Shown one piece after another: positions 18,743-28,148 of a DNA stretch of 64,000 nt. Under the pieces are notes generated by a model. It had not been told where the DNA came from. It did not search any database and worked only from the letters and a program-made list of their open reading frames with translations. Source of the stretch: Alphaproteobacteria bacterium. Its GTDB lineage: Bacteria; Pseudomonadota; Alphaproteobacteria; RF32; CAG-239. Within the stretch, counting starts at the first letter, position 1. Each line of letters begins with the position of its first letter. The stretch covers positions 1 to 64,000 of the forward strand of contig JAFUSU010000005.1 of NCBI GenBank assembly GCA_017467515.1. Direction: 5' to 3'. The translations under genes were made by a program, and so were the position numbers.

Positions 18743-19020
18743 ATGACTGATGAACAAGAAACAATTCCGCTTGAATATGAGCACTCGGGTTTTACTTTTG
18801 CGTGATGAATTGCAGTATCAAACGGCACGAATTAACAGAGAAAATGAGCTGATGAAGCAATATAATAATCAGGGCATAACTTCAAATTATCCTCAGTACA
18901 CAACAAATTTCTGGGGAAGTTCTGCTGATAACAACTATGGCTTCGGAACGTCTAATATCGGAAACAATATTGAAAGCAGGCAACAAACGGCTAGCCAACT
19001 ACAGACAAAATTTTTTATGC
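18743..19020 (+). pseudogene. Possible small degraded gene before livH
   Basis: GGAG lies before ATG 18743, opening a 20-codon frame (MTDEQETIPLEYEHSGFTFA) that ends in two TGA codons. The +1 frame continues with a polar, Gln/Asn/Tyr-rich sequence (RDELQYQTARINRENELMKQ then YNNQGITSNYPQYTTN) to about 19020 and would otherwise run into livH. This fits a frameshifted small gene, but I recognise no family and it could be an accidental open frame. Confidence 0.3.
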
Positions 19021-19098
19021 GCACTCACATTATTTTAATGAAATATAAAGCAAAATCTTTTATACTGCTTTTAAATTATAATAAGGAAAAACTTTTTT

Positions 19099-19965
19099 AT
19101 GCTACTACATTTATTGCTCAATACTCTTATTGTTGGAGCGGGTTATGGCTTAATGGCTATGGCGTTCCGTTTGATGTATTCCGTTTCACCGTTCTTTAAC
19201 ATGACATTAGGTGCAGTTGCGGCGTTGGGTGCTTATGCTTCCTATGGTTTGATTTCGCTTTGCGGCTTGCCGATGTGGTTTGGCGTTATCGGGGCAATTG
19301 CTATTTGCGCCTTGTTTTCATACTTTTTAGAAGCCGGAATTTATACCCCGATGCGCAATCACGGTGCGTCTTCAATGGTTTTGATGGTGGCGTCACTTGG
19401 CGTTTATACAATTTTTGAATCGGTTATTTTACTTGTATTCGGACCGCAATATCAAAATTTGGGTTCTATCCATTCTGCCGTTACGGTTCATTTGGGCTTT
19501 GCCAGCATTCCCCTTGTACAGGCTCTAACAATAGTCGCATTTTTTGTTTGCTTTGGATTCTTAAACTATTTGTTGCACCATACGTTTATCGGCTTAAAAA
19601 TTCGCGCGGTTAATGACAGCGCCTCTTTAGCAAACACAATCGGTATGAAAAACAATCAGATTATTTTGCTCGTTTCGGTTTTAACAGGAATCGTCCTTGG
19701 TGTTGATGGGGTTTTGATTGGTTATGATACCGGTATGACACCGACGATGGGCTTTAATTTACTATTCAAAGGTATGATTGGCGCAATTATCGGCGGATTA
19801 GCTAACTTGCGCGGCGCATTTTTCGGCGCACTGTTCTTGGCTTTGGCAGAAAACATCGGCGTCTTGATTTTTGCTTCCGAATGGCGTGATTTGATTGCCT
19901 TTGTTATCTTTATTACATTTTTATCATTACGTCCGCAAGGAATTTTTCAAAAGAAAGGGAATTAA
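19099..19965 (+). CDS. livH: Branched-chain amino-acid-type ABC permease LivH
   Basis: Inner-membrane permease of a HAAT-family importer, partner of LivM. 288 residues with about eight hydrophobic helices. Typical landmarks: GYGLMAMAFRLMYSVSPFFNMTLGAVAALGAY at the N-terminus, the AVNDSASLANTIGMKNNQI cytoplasmic (EAA-like) loop near 173-192, and MIGAIIGGLANLRGAFFGAL near 235. AAGGAAA precedes the ATG. It opens an 11.9-kb unidirectional operon with short gaps and overlaps. Confidence 0.92.
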   Translation: MLLHLLLNTLIVGAGYGLMAMAFRLMYSVSPFFNMTLGAVAALGAYASYGLISLCGLPMWFGVIGAIAICALFSYFLEAGIYTPMRNHGASSMVLMVASLGVYTIFESVILLVFGPQYQNLGSIHSAVTVHLGFASIPLVQALTIVAFFVCFGFLNYLLHHTFIGLKIRAVNDSASLANTIGMKNNQIILLVSVLTGIVLGVDGVLIGYDTGMTPTMGFNLLFKGMIGAIIGGLANLRGAFFGALFLALAENIGVLIFASEWRDLIAFVIFITFLSLRPQGIFQKKGN

Positions 19966-19968
19966 ATA

Positions 19969-20901
19969 ATGTATGACAAAAAATTTTGGGATGATGTTTA
20001 TAAAAAAGGGTTTATACCTTGGACAGATAAAGGTAAGGACGCCTCATTTGCTGAACACATTATTTATGATACGGAACTTAATCAATCTTCCAAGATTTTA
20101 GATTATGGCTGCGGTGAAGGAATATTGGGAAAATATTTTCTGAAACATGGCATGAATGTTGATTTTGCTGAAATTTCAGAAACCCAAGTCAGTGCTTTAA
20201 GAAAAAAGCTGGGAGATAAAAGTCATGTGTATCAAGTTAATGAGCCTAGGGATATTACGCAAAAATATGATTTAATTATTTGCAGCGCTGTAATGCATCA
20301 CATTGAGCCGGCGAAATGGCAAGATTTTTTAAGCCAGTTCAATGAATTGCTGAATGATGGTGGTAAATTGTGGATTTCCGGATTTGATTATAATGATAAA
20401 ATTTATCAAATGTATAATGGTAATGCACCGGCAACCGGACATACTTGTTGGCCGATTAACAATTTATCTAAGATTATTGAAGGTACAAATTTCGAAATTG
20501 TAGCAGAATATTCACATGATGTAAAAGTTAAGGCATTTGACCAACCGAGACATTTTCATTTTGTGTGTCTTAAAACAAAGGATGTAAACAATAAATCTAA
20601 AGAAAAATCACCTAATTTGAAGTTTAACGAATCTGATGACAGAGTGGAGTACATAAATCAGAAAATACAGAAATTGCGTGATAAAAGGCAAAACAGTGTC
20701 TCGCATGAAGTTGATTCTTTAGCTGACAAACAACAAAAAATGAAAAAGGCTTTGCGTGATAATGATATTGCACCGGAGGAAATGGGAAAAACCGGTGAAA
20801 AAGATGGTAATATTTCAAAGAAAAACAGGAAAATCGCCGATATCCAGTGGGCTGAATATAAAAAGATTTTAGAAACTAAAAATGAGAGGAAAAAACAATG
20901 A
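19969..20901 (+). CDS. Class I SAM-dependent methyltransferase inside the liv operon
   Basis: A 310-residue protein, 3 bases after livH and overlapping the next gene's ATG by four bases, so truly embedded in the transporter operon. The N-terminal half is a Rossmann methyltransferase: FWDDVYKKGFIPWTD, motif I ILDYGCGEGILGKYF near 43-57, FAEIS (acidic strand 2), LIICSAVMHHIEPAKW (motif IV and post) and LNDGGKLWISGF. The C-terminal third (about 205-310) is a highly charged, helical, probably coiled-coil tail rich in Lys/Asp without a known domain. Substrate unknown; it is not a normal Liv component. Confidence 0.8.
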   Translation: MYDKKFWDDVYKKGFIPWTDKGKDASFAEHIIYDTELNQSSKILDYGCGEGILGKYFLKHGMNVDFAEISETQVSALRKKLGDKSHVYQVNEPRDITQKYDLIICSAVMHHIEPAKWQDFLSQFNELLNDGGKLWISGFDYNDKIYQMYNGNAPATGHTCWPINNLSKIIEGTNFEIVAEYSHDVKVKAFDQPRHFHFVCLKTKDVNNKSKEKSPNLKFNESDDRVEYINQKIQKLRDKRQNSVSHEVDSLADKQQKMKKALRDNDIAPEEMGKTGEKDGNISKKNRKIADIQWAEYKKILETKNERKKQ

Positions 20902-21995
20902 AAAAGTGGTTATTAACACTATGTATGGTGTTAGCACTTGCGGCTTGCAAAGAAGAGAAAAAAGAAGAAACACAAGCAAATGCGGATAATAAGCCAGTTA
21001 TCAAGATTGGGGCGGTTCTACCATTAACAGGGGATAATTCGGTTGTTGGTACAGCCGTTAAATTCGGTGCTCTTGCCGCTATTGAGGATAAAGCCAAAGG
21101 AAACCTTAAATATCATTATGAGGCTGTTTTTGAGGACAATCAGCAGCAACCTGCAAAGACAGCCACGGCAACCAATAAATTGATAATGATGGATAAAGCG
21201 AATATGGTGCTTTCTTTTACAACCGGTATCGGACGTGTTGTGGCCCCGTTAGCGGAAAATGCCAAAATATTGCATATGTGTTCAACCTTGGAAGATGAAA
21301 ATGCAACTCCGATGGGCAAAACGAGCTTTTTCCAAGGACCGACCTTACAAACTTATCGTCAGTTGGTCTTTAAGGCTTTACAACAAGAAAAAGTCAGTAA
21401 ACTTGCTCTTTTAGCCGCTAATGTCGGTGTGGCTTGCTCTGGAACGGAAAAATTGGCAGAAGCTTTGAAGGCTAAAGGTATGGAAACAAAAGTTGAATGT
21501 TTTAATCCGTCTGATTTAGATTTCCGCTTTGTTATTCAAAAATATCAAGCTCAAGGATTTAATCACTTTTATATTCAATTCTGGCCGCCGCAATCTAATA
21601 TTTTATTGCGTCAGTTAAGTGAAAACAATGTTACGCCAAACCATATTTTCGGCTCCGGTATAGATGTAGATACGGACACTTCTCTTTATAACGGCATACA
21701 TTGTTTTGGTGGTAATTCCGGCACACCTGAATTTATCAATCGTTTAATGGAAGAATATCATATCAATAATGTTTATATGGCGGCTTCTGCCTATGACTTA
21801 ATAAGTCTTGCCATAGATGCGTTTGAAAATGTTGAAGATGTCAACAATATTGATGAGATTTTAGCCTATATCAAAGCATACGCAACACGCAAATGCTTAT
21901 CCGGTGATTGTAAACTGCTTAATAACGGTTTTATTGCTAACAAAGCCGAATGGCGTACTTATAAAGATGGTAAGCCTGTCTTTTTAGGAGATTAG
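20898..21995 (+). CDS. Liv-type substrate-binding lipoprotein 1
   Basis: Periplasmic binding protein, type I fold, LivJ/LivK/UrtA-like. 365 residues; lipoprotein signal MKKWLLTLCMVLALAAC with lipid Cys17, followed by a Lys/Glu/Gln linker. The mature N-terminus IKIGAVLPLTGDNSVVG is the ligand-loop signature. Residue +2 after Cys is Lys. Unlike the others it contains extra cysteines near the C-terminus (KCLSGDCKLL), a likely disulfide. It sits between the methyltransferase and livM. Confidence 0.9.
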   Translation: MKKWLLTLCMVLALAACKEEKKEETQANADNKPVIKIGAVLPLTGDNSVVGTAVKFGALAAIEDKAKGNLKYHYEAVFEDNQQQPAKTATATNKLIMMDKANMVLSFTTGIGRVVAPLAENAKILHMCSTLEDENATPMGKTSFFQGPTLQTYRQLVFKALQQEKVSKLALLAANVGVACSGTEKLAEALKAKGMETKVECFNPSDLDFRFVIQKYQAQGFNHFYIQFWPPQSNILLRQLSENNVTPNHIFGSGIDVDTDTSLYNGIHCFGGNSGTPEFINRLMEEYHINNVYMAASAYDLISLAIDAFENVEDVNNIDEILAYIKAYATRKCLSGDCKLLNNGFIANKAEWRTYKDGKPVFLGD

Positions 21996-22000
21996 TTTTT

Positions 22001-22867
22001 ATGGAATATTTAATTAATCTGGCGATACTTTTTGGCATATACAGCATGTTGGCGTTGTCGCTCAATATGCTTATCGGTATGGGCGGGTTAGTGTCTTTAG
22101 CACAAGCCGCCTTTTACGGCATCGGCGCTTATGCCACCGCCATCGGAATGACCTCACTCGGGTTTGGCTTTTTTACAACCATTATCTTAGGCATTATTAT
22201 CAATGCCGTAATTGCTTTTGTGGTCGGTAAAATTTTGGCACGTTTCCAGGGCGATTACTATGCCATTGTGTCTGCCGGATTATCCATTATTGTCTTTTCC
22301 ATATTGCAAAACTGGAAATCAGTTACACACGGTCCGTTAGGAATTTTCGGTATCGGCAAGCCTGAAATCGGCTCTTATGCTTTTTATTCCAACACCGCCT
22401 TTTTAGGCTTGGTGGCCGTGTTTACGGTGGCTTTATATGTGCTTTATCAATGGATAAACAAGTCCTCTTTCGGACGGGTTTTGAAAGCGTTGCGCGAAGA
22501 TGAAAAATTAACGCAATCTATGGGGTACAAAACCAAGCATTATAAGAGTGTGATTTTTGTGCTGTCCGCGGCACTTTCAGGGATTGCAGGGGCATTTTTT
22601 GCCAGTTATATCGCTTTTATTGATCCGTCAAGTTTTCAGCTGAAAGAAGGCATTTTCTTATTTACGATTATCATTGTCGGCGGATTGTCTTCGGCTTTGG
22701 GAAGCATTGTTGGCGCATTGATATTAATTTCTTTGCCGGAGGTGTTGCGTTTTATCGGCTTGCCGTATGAAACCGCCGCACAACTGCAACAGATGATATA
22801 CGGCGCAATGCTCTTATTAATGATGATTTTCAAACCGCAGGGTTTGTTCGGCAAATATCGGATGTAA
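22001..22867 (+). CDS. livM: Branched-chain amino-acid-type ABC permease LivM
   Basis: Second permease subunit, 288 residues, about eight helices. Landmarks: LALSLNMLIGMGGLVSLAQAAFYGIGAYATA, the LKALREDEKLTQSMGYKTKHYK coupling loop near 160-182, and GGLSSALGSIVGALILI. The loop contacts LivG/LivF. It lies 5 bases after the binding-protein gene; the next binding-protein gene follows 24 bases on. Confidence 0.93.
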   Translation: MEYLINLAILFGIYSMLALSLNMLIGMGGLVSLAQAAFYGIGAYATAIGMTSLGFGFFTTIILGIIINAVIAFVVGKILARFQGDYYAIVSAGLSIIVFSILQNWKSVTHGPLGIFGIGKPEIGSYAFYSNTAFLGLVAVFTVALYVLYQWINKSSFGRVLKALREDEKLTQSMGYKTKHYKSVIFVLSAALSGIAGAFFASYIAFIDPSSFQLKEGIFLFTIIIVGGLSSALGSIVGALILISLPEVLRFIGLPYETAAQLQQMIYGAMLLLMMIFKPQGLFGKYRM

Positions 22868-22891
22868 TTATATTTTTGAAAGGAATTAGTT

Positions 22892-23998
22892 ATGAAAAAA
22901 TTTATTTTAAGTTTAATGATGGCAACAGCTTTAACTGCTTGCGGAGATGAAAATAAAGCAGAGGCACCCAAAAAAGAGGAGAAGCCGGTTATTACAATAG
23001 GCGCAACTTTGCCATTAACTGGAAATCTTGCTGTTTACGGAAAAGCTCTACAAAAATCATTAGATTTAGCACTGCAAGATGCTCATCCCGAAAAACTTAA
23101 ATATACTTATAAAATTGTTGTCGAAGACGACCAATATGACCTTAAAAAAGCACTTATCAATGTTAACCGTTTCAAAAGCGTTGATAATATCAATGCAGTT
23201 ATGAGTTTTTGGGGAAATATCGGTACCCTGGTTTCTGATTGGGCTGAAAAAAATAAAATTGTACATATGGGCTGTGCCGCCTCTGATAAAGTTGGGGCCG
23301 GATATTATAATTTTAACCATGCAACACAACCGCAATCCTTGCTTAATCGCATACTGAAATACTATAAAGACAACAACTTTAAGAAAATTGGTATTGCTTA
23401 TTTACAAGCTTTAGAAATTCAAGAATTTATAGACCATTTTGTCCCAATTCTTAAAGAAAATGGCTTTGAAGTTGTTTTCGTAACGTCTTTTAATCCGGAT
23501 GAGAAAGATTTAAAAATGGAAATTCTTAAAATGAAGGAGAAACAGCCGGATGTGGTTGAGGTATTGCTGAATTCCCCAATTATTAATATTTTTGGTAAAA
23601 CTTCAAAAGAATTGGGTTTTGATGTACCAATGTCAAGCATCAATAATATGACTGATGCTTTAGAAGAATATGAAGGCCAAACATTTGTAACCGAAGATTC
23701 TGGTAAAGCTTCATTTACAGAGCATTTTGAAACAGCAACAGGTACGCCTCAAACTGCCTGTGTTGTAAACTTCTATGATGGTTTAAATATGCTTATAAAT
23801 GCTTATGAAAAAACACCTCTCAAAGAAGGAAAACAAATTCCTGATAATGAAGATGTTGTTAAAATGCTGTTAGATATTAATAACAACGGTTTCGTTTCTG
23901 TTATCAACCAAATCAATATGGATAAAGAAGGAAATATTGATAGCCCTGCTGTTCTGAAACGTATTATCAATGGTAAACCGACAACAGTAGAAAAATAA
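22892..23998 (+). CDS. Liv-type substrate-binding lipoprotein 2
   Basis: 368 residues. The signal MKKFILSLMMATALTAC (Cys17, +2 Gly) is the most divergent of the seven leaders and the linker is Glu/Ala/Pro/Lys-rich. The mature start ITIGATLPLTGNLAVYGKAL is typical, and the lobe-crossing segment MEILKMKEKQPDVVEVLLNS matches the others. Its DNA leader does not share the near-identical block of copies 3-7, so it probably represents an older paralogue. AAAGGAATT before ATG. Confidence 0.9.
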   Translation: MKKFILSLMMATALTACGDENKAEAPKKEEKPVITIGATLPLTGNLAVYGKALQKSLDLALQDAHPEKLKYTYKIVVEDDQYDLKKALINVNRFKSVDNINAVMSFWGNIGTLVSDWAEKNKIVHMGCAASDKVGAGYYNFNHATQPQSLLNRILKYYKDNNFKKIGIAYLQALEIQEFIDHFVPILKENGFEVVFVTSFNPDEKDLKMEILKMKEKQPDVVEVLLNSPIINIFGKTSKELGFDVPMSSINNMTDALEEYEGQTFVTEDSGKASFTEHFETATGTPQTACVVNFYDGLNMLINAYEKTPLKEGKQIPDNEDVVKMLLDINNNGFVSVINQINMDKEGNIDSPAVLKRIINGKPTTVEK

Positions 23999-24022
23999 TC
24001 TTCTCTGGGCTAAAGGAGCATA

Positions 24023-24838
24023 ATGAAAAAAGTAAAAGACATATTGAACTTTAACAAACTGCAATCAGGTATGACTTGTGATATCACACCACCGACATCT
24101 TACGGACTGGACATTATCAGCGTTAAACATTTAACCAAGCAGTTTATGGGGATTAAGGCGATTGATGACCTGACAGTCGGTATTCCGCAAGCGATGACGG
24201 TCGGATTGATTGGCGGAAATGGTTCAGGCAAAACAACGCTTGTTAATATTTTAACCGGAATGTTGCGCCCTGAGGCGGGAGAAATTACCGTTCGTGATAA
24301 AAAAAGGACGCATATCAAATCCGCAGAGCTTCGCAAATATCGCATTGCGCGTACTTTCCAAGATGGGCGGCTGATTGAGCAAATGAGTGTTGAAGACAAT
24401 CTTCTTTTGCCTGTCACCGAAAATGATTTAATCGACAGCATTAAGGAAGTTTCCATTTCCGACTATAAAGACAGATTGGAGAAAGTGCTGGAAATGACTT
24501 CTTTAATTCCGCACCGCAAAAAAAATGCCGAAGAATTGTCCTATGGTTTGCGCAAACTGCTGGAAGTCGGGCGCGTGCTGATGCAAGACGCGGATATTTA
24601 CTTTTTTGATGAGCCGTTTTCCGGTTTGTTTCCCGAGATTGTCGAGCAGGTTTGCGAGATTATCTGCGGTTTGCAACGGCAAGGCAAGACAATCGTGATT
24701 ATTGAACACAATATGAGTCTTATTCGCCGGCTGTGTGATTATATCATTGTGCTTAACCACGGCAAACTCTTAGCAGAAGGCAAGCCGGAAGATGTTTTGC
24801 AAAACAAAGCCGTGCAAGAGTCATATTTGGGAATGTAG
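24023..24838 (+). CDS. livG: Branched-chain amino-acid-type ABC ATPase LivG
   Basis: A 271-residue cytoplasmic ATPase. Walker A GGNGSGKTT near 63-71, Q-loop in ARTFQDGRLIEQMSVEDNLL, the LivG-type signature ELSYGLRKLLEVGR (LSYG instead of LSGGQ), Walker B IYFFDEPFSGLFPE, switch His in VIIEHNMSLI. An N-terminal extension of about 30 residues (KVKDILNFNKLQSGMTCDIT) precedes the ATPase fold. A dispersed repeat, not a terminator, separates it from the next binding-protein gene. Confidence 0.94.
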   Translation: MKKVKDILNFNKLQSGMTCDITPPTSYGLDIISVKHLTKQFMGIKAIDDLTVGIPQAMTVGLIGGNGSGKTTLVNILTGMLRPEAGEITVRDKKRTHIKSAELRKYRIARTFQDGRLIEQMSVEDNLLLPVTENDLIDSIKEVSISDYKDRLEKVLEMTSLIPHRKKNAEELSYGLRKLLEVGRVLMQDADIYFFDEPFSGLFPEIVEQVCEIICGLQRQGKTIVIIEHNMSLIRRLCDYIIVLNHGKLLAEGKPEDVLQNKAVQESYLGM

Positions 24839-24847
24839 ATTATTATT

Positions 24848-24906
24848 GTCATTCCGGCCTCCGAGCCGGAATCTCCTGAGATGCTGAAACAAGTTCAGCA
24901 TGACAG
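24848..24906. repeat. Dispersed palindromic repeat inside the liv operon
   Basis: CATTCCGGCCTCCGAGCCGGAATCTC joined to ATGCTGAAACAAGTTCAGCATGACAG. Both modules are inverted repeats and both are found together at 6251-6314 in the opposite orientation; the first is also at 1185-1204. Strong hairpins here could reduce readthrough or stabilise mRNA ends between livG and the five-gene binding-protein block. Confidence 0.8.
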
Positions 24907-24936
24907 TAAAAAAGAATAGAAACGAAAGGAACTAAA

Positions 24937-26025
24937 ATGAAAAAGTGGTTATTGAGTTTATGTATGATATTGGCTCTCACCGCTTGTGATAATAAAAAAG
25001 AAACCGCACAAGCAAATAGCAAACCTGTCATCAAAATTGGTGCAAGTTTACCTTTAACCGGAAATTTATCATATATGGGAATTTCAGCGCAAAGAGCTTT
25101 ACAATTTGCTTTGGATAAATGGAACGCAAAAGATACAAAATATAAATATGAATTACTTGTTGAAGATGATTCTTTTGATACCAAAAGAACAATGATGAAT
25201 ACGAGCAAACTTGTGTATCAAGATAAGGTCAAAGCTTTTTTTACCATACTTGCAACTTCTGCCAATGTTGCAAGCACAATTACCAAAAAAGAAAAGGTGA
25301 TTCATATGACATCTTCTTACGGTTCACAACCTGCAGACGGTTATTATAACTTTAACAATATGACACAATATGACAGTCCGACAGATTTGATCCTTAAAGA
25401 ATTAAAAAGAAGAGGCATTAAATCAATCGGGCTTTTAGTTTCAAACAATATCGGTTCTTTTGAACAATCTGAATTATTGGAAAAGAAAATCAAAGAAGAT
25501 GGCACCATTAAAGTTATTGGTAAACATGTCTATAATCCGGGAACAATTGAATTCAGAATGATTATTCAAAAAATGATAGAAAACGGCGAGCCTGATATTT
25601 TTTATATAGACGGATTAACGCCAGATGCAACGTTGGTTGCCAAATATTTGAAAGAAGTTACCGGAAAAGTAAATCTTACAACAATTAATGATTTTATTGA
25701 AACCCCGAAAAGAGCTGAATTTGAAGGTCTGTGGTTTGTTGAATCAGCCTCAGGAACAGATGAATTTAATAAACAATTTGTAGCAAAATTCGGCGAACCT
25801 GTCTTTTTATGTGGTGCTAATCTTTATGATAATTTAGATTTATATATAGAAGCCTGTGAAAAATCAGAACATTGCGAAAATGATGAAGTTGTAGAACTTT
25901 TATTAAATGTTGGTAGCCGAGAAGGCGCTATCGGGAAATACACTATGGATTCCGAGGGTATTATTCAGTCTGAAGCCAATATTAAAGAAATTAAAAATGG
26001 CAAAGCTATCAAAGTTGAGGAGTAA
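24937..26025 (+). CDS. Liv-type substrate-binding lipoprotein 3
   Basis: 362 residues. Signal MKKWLLSLCMILALTAC, lipid Cys17, Asp at +2. Mature start IKIGASLPLTGNLSYMG. Contains KVIHMTSSYGSQPADGYYNFNN, the substrate-cleft strand that differs in each paralogue. First of five binding-protein genes in direct succession (3-7). The first ~100 bases are almost the same as those of copies 5 and 6, although the mature proteins have clearly diverged. Confidence 0.9.
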   Translation: MKKWLLSLCMILALTACDNKKETAQANSKPVIKIGASLPLTGNLSYMGISAQRALQFALDKWNAKDTKYKYELLVEDDSFDTKRTMMNTSKLVYQDKVKAFFTILATSANVASTITKKEKVIHMTSSYGSQPADGYYNFNNMTQYDSPTDLILKELKRRGIKSIGLLVSNNIGSFEQSELLEKKIKEDGTIKVIGKHVYNPGTIEFRMIIQKMIENGEPDIFYIDGLTPDATLVAKYLKEVTGKVNLTTINDFIETPKRAEFEGLWFVESASGTDEFNKQFVAKFGEPVFLCGANLYDNLDLYIEACEKSEHCENDEVVELLLNVGSREGAIGKYTMDSEGIIQSEANIKEIKNGKAIKVEE

Positions 26026-26028
26026 GTG

Positions 26029-27051
26029 ATGAAGAAATGGTTATTGAGTTTATGTATGGTTTTAGCCCTCACTGCTTGTAAAGACGAGAAAAAGGAAGAA
26101 ACGCAAACTCCCAAAGATACCATAAAGATAGGTATTATCCTTCCCTTGACCGGTGCAAATTCATATATGGGTAGTCAAATGCAGGAAGGATATGAATTTG
26201 TTAAAGAATACCAGCATCCCGACATAAGCTATGAATTGATTTATTTTGATGACCAACAATCTCCGGCAAAAGCCGCTGTCGGAGTCAAAAAATTGATAGA
26301 AGTTGATAAAGTTGATGCTTTGTTGACCGGAACATCGCAGACCGCCAGTGTTGTGGCTGATATTGCCCAAAATGCAAAAATTATACATTTAGGTATTTCC
26401 AGCGATAACCGTTTTACAGAGAAAGATTACAATTACACAATGGCACCTGATGCGATAGATGAATCTTCTGTTTTGTTACAATATGTGCAAAATCAGGGAT
26501 ATCAAAAAGTTGCTATGATATCTGCTAATGAGGCTTTTGCTGATTTAGTACAAGGAAATATGAATAAATTAGCTGAAAAATACAATATGCAGATTGTTTT
26601 TGATGAAAAAATTAACCTTGGTGCGACAGATTATCGCCTTTTGTTACACAAAGCTGAGCAAACAAATCCGGATATTTACCTCTTGCAATCATGGCCGCCG
26701 GAGATTGACATCCTAACCAAGCAGTTATTAGAAATTAATCCTAATGCTAGAATAACATCTTTGTATTCATTTTTTATTTCATCAAATCCAGAGTTATATA
26801 AAGGAAGATTTTGCCTAAATGTCGGTAGCAAAGATGAAACATTCAAAAAAGCATTTTATCAAAAATATGGTAAAGGCTTGGAGCAGATGTCCGCGACAGC
26901 CTATGCTCAGTTGTCATTAATGTTGGATATTTTGAAAAATAAAGATAAAGCGCTCAATGAAACAATAGAAAAGAATAATAGCATTTTTGGGAAATTAATC
27001 TTGGATAACCGTTCCATAAGGTATCAACCGATTGTAGAGGTAATGGAGTAA
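26029..27051 (+). CDS. Liv-type substrate-binding lipoprotein 4 (short form)
   Basis: 340 residues from ATG 26029 (GGAG eight bases before; an in-frame GTG at 26026 is less likely). Lipid Cys17 with Lys at +2, linker KDEKKEETQTPKDT. Mature start IKIGIILPLTGANSYMG. About 20 residues shorter than its sisters: the C-terminal strand-helix usually ending in ...NGKxxxVEE is replaced by a short SIFGKLILDNRSIRYQPI tail. It lies 3 bases after copy 3. Confidence 0.88.
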   Translation: MKKWLLSLCMVLALTACKDEKKEETQTPKDTIKIGIILPLTGANSYMGSQMQEGYEFVKEYQHPDISYELIYFDDQQSPAKAAVGVKKLIEVDKVDALLTGTSQTASVVADIAQNAKIIHLGISSDNRFTEKDYNYTMAPDAIDESSVLLQYVQNQGYQKVAMISANEAFADLVQGNMNKLAEKYNMQIVFDEKINLGATDYRLLLHKAEQTNPDIYLLQSWPPEIDILTKQLLEINPNARITSLYSFFISSNPELYKGRFCLNVGSKDETFKKAFYQKYGKGLEQMSATAYAQLSLMLDILKNKDKALNETIEKNNSIFGKLILDNRSIRYQPIVEVME

Positions 27052-27055
27052 AAAT

Positions 27056-28144
27056 ATGAAAAAGTGGTTATTGAGTTTATGTATGGTCTTAGCGCTCACG
27101 GCTTGTGATAATAAAAAAGAAACCGCACAAGCAAATAGCAAACCTGTCATTAAAATCGGAGCTTCTTTTCCGTTGAGCGGAAATATGGCTTCTATCGGAA
27201 ATGCCGCACATAAAGCATTAGCCGCCTCGATTAGTGATGCTAATACAAACCCTGATAATAAGTATTACTATGAGTTATTGGTAGAAAATGATCAGATGGA
27301 CCCGAAGCTTGTTAATAACATTGCTAATAAATATATTTTCTCTGATAAAGTTAATGTTATTTTCTCCTACTTTTCAACTGCAAACCGCGTTGTTGCGCCA
27401 CTTGCCGCAAGACACAAGATCATCAATTTTATGACCGGTTTCGGGGAAGATATTTTACAAAGCAAGTACAATTTTCAAAATTTTCTGACCTATGAAGCCG
27501 AGAATGAAGCAGTTATTAACTTCTTTGAAAAAATGAACATTAAGAATGTTGATTTGGTTTATCAAAATATCGGGGCCGCTGACCAACTTTTATATCCTTT
27601 GCAAGAAATGTTAAAAGCAAAAGGGATTGAGTACATTGTCCATCGTTTTAATAAAGAGGAACGGGATTTTTCAACCTTGGTTTTCAAAATTAAGAATTCA
27701 CCGTCGCAAGCTGTCTTTATCTATGCTTTTGAGCCGGAAGCAGATATTTTAACCACGGAAATTAAACGACAAAAAGTTGATAAAATTATTGCTTATAATG
27801 ACGGATTACCGATGACAACCGATTATGCGTTGTATGAAGGCTATTATAATGTCGGCTCTATTTTAACACCTGCCGAATATCAGAAGGCTTGGGGATTAGA
27901 CGGGCAAAACGCTGCTTATGCCACCTATTTGTATGATTCCGGCCAAATTGTGGTTGAAGCTTTTGAAAATGCCGGAGCAACAAATAAAATTCCATCTTCA
28001 GATGAGGTGTCGAGTTATTTGTTGAAAAAGAAAAATTATTCCGGTATCATTGGAAAATATGCGCTTGATGCTAAAGGTCAGTTCCACTCAAAAGGTCAGA
28101 CTAGCATTGTTAAAGACGGGAAAATAGTTGTTTACGAGGAATAA
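27056..28144 (+). CDS. Liv-type substrate-binding lipoprotein 5
   Basis: 362 residues. Lipid Cys17, Asp at +2, linker identical to copy 3 (DNKKETAQANSKPVIKIGAS). Mature part PLSGNMASIGNAAHKALAAS and an aromatic-rich cleft region (KYNFQNFLTYEAENEA). It starts 4 bases after copy 4 with GGAG in the upstream stop region. Confidence 0.9.
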   Translation: MKKWLLSLCMVLALTACDNKKETAQANSKPVIKIGASFPLSGNMASIGNAAHKALAASISDANTNPDNKYYYELLVENDQMDPKLVNNIANKYIFSDKVNVIFSYFSTANRVVAPLAARHKIINFMTGFGEDILQSKYNFQNFLTYEAENEAVINFFEKMNIKNVDLVYQNIGAADQLLYPLQEMLKAKGIEYIVHRFNKEERDFSTLVFKIKNSPSQAVFIYAFEPEADILTTEIKRQKVDKIIAYNDGLPMTTDYALYEGYYNVGSILTPAEYQKAWGLDGQNAAYATYLYDSGQIVVEAFENAGATNKIPSSDEVSSYLLKKKNYSGIIGKYALDAKGQFHSKGQTSIVKDGKIVVYEE

Positions 28145-28148
28145 CAAA

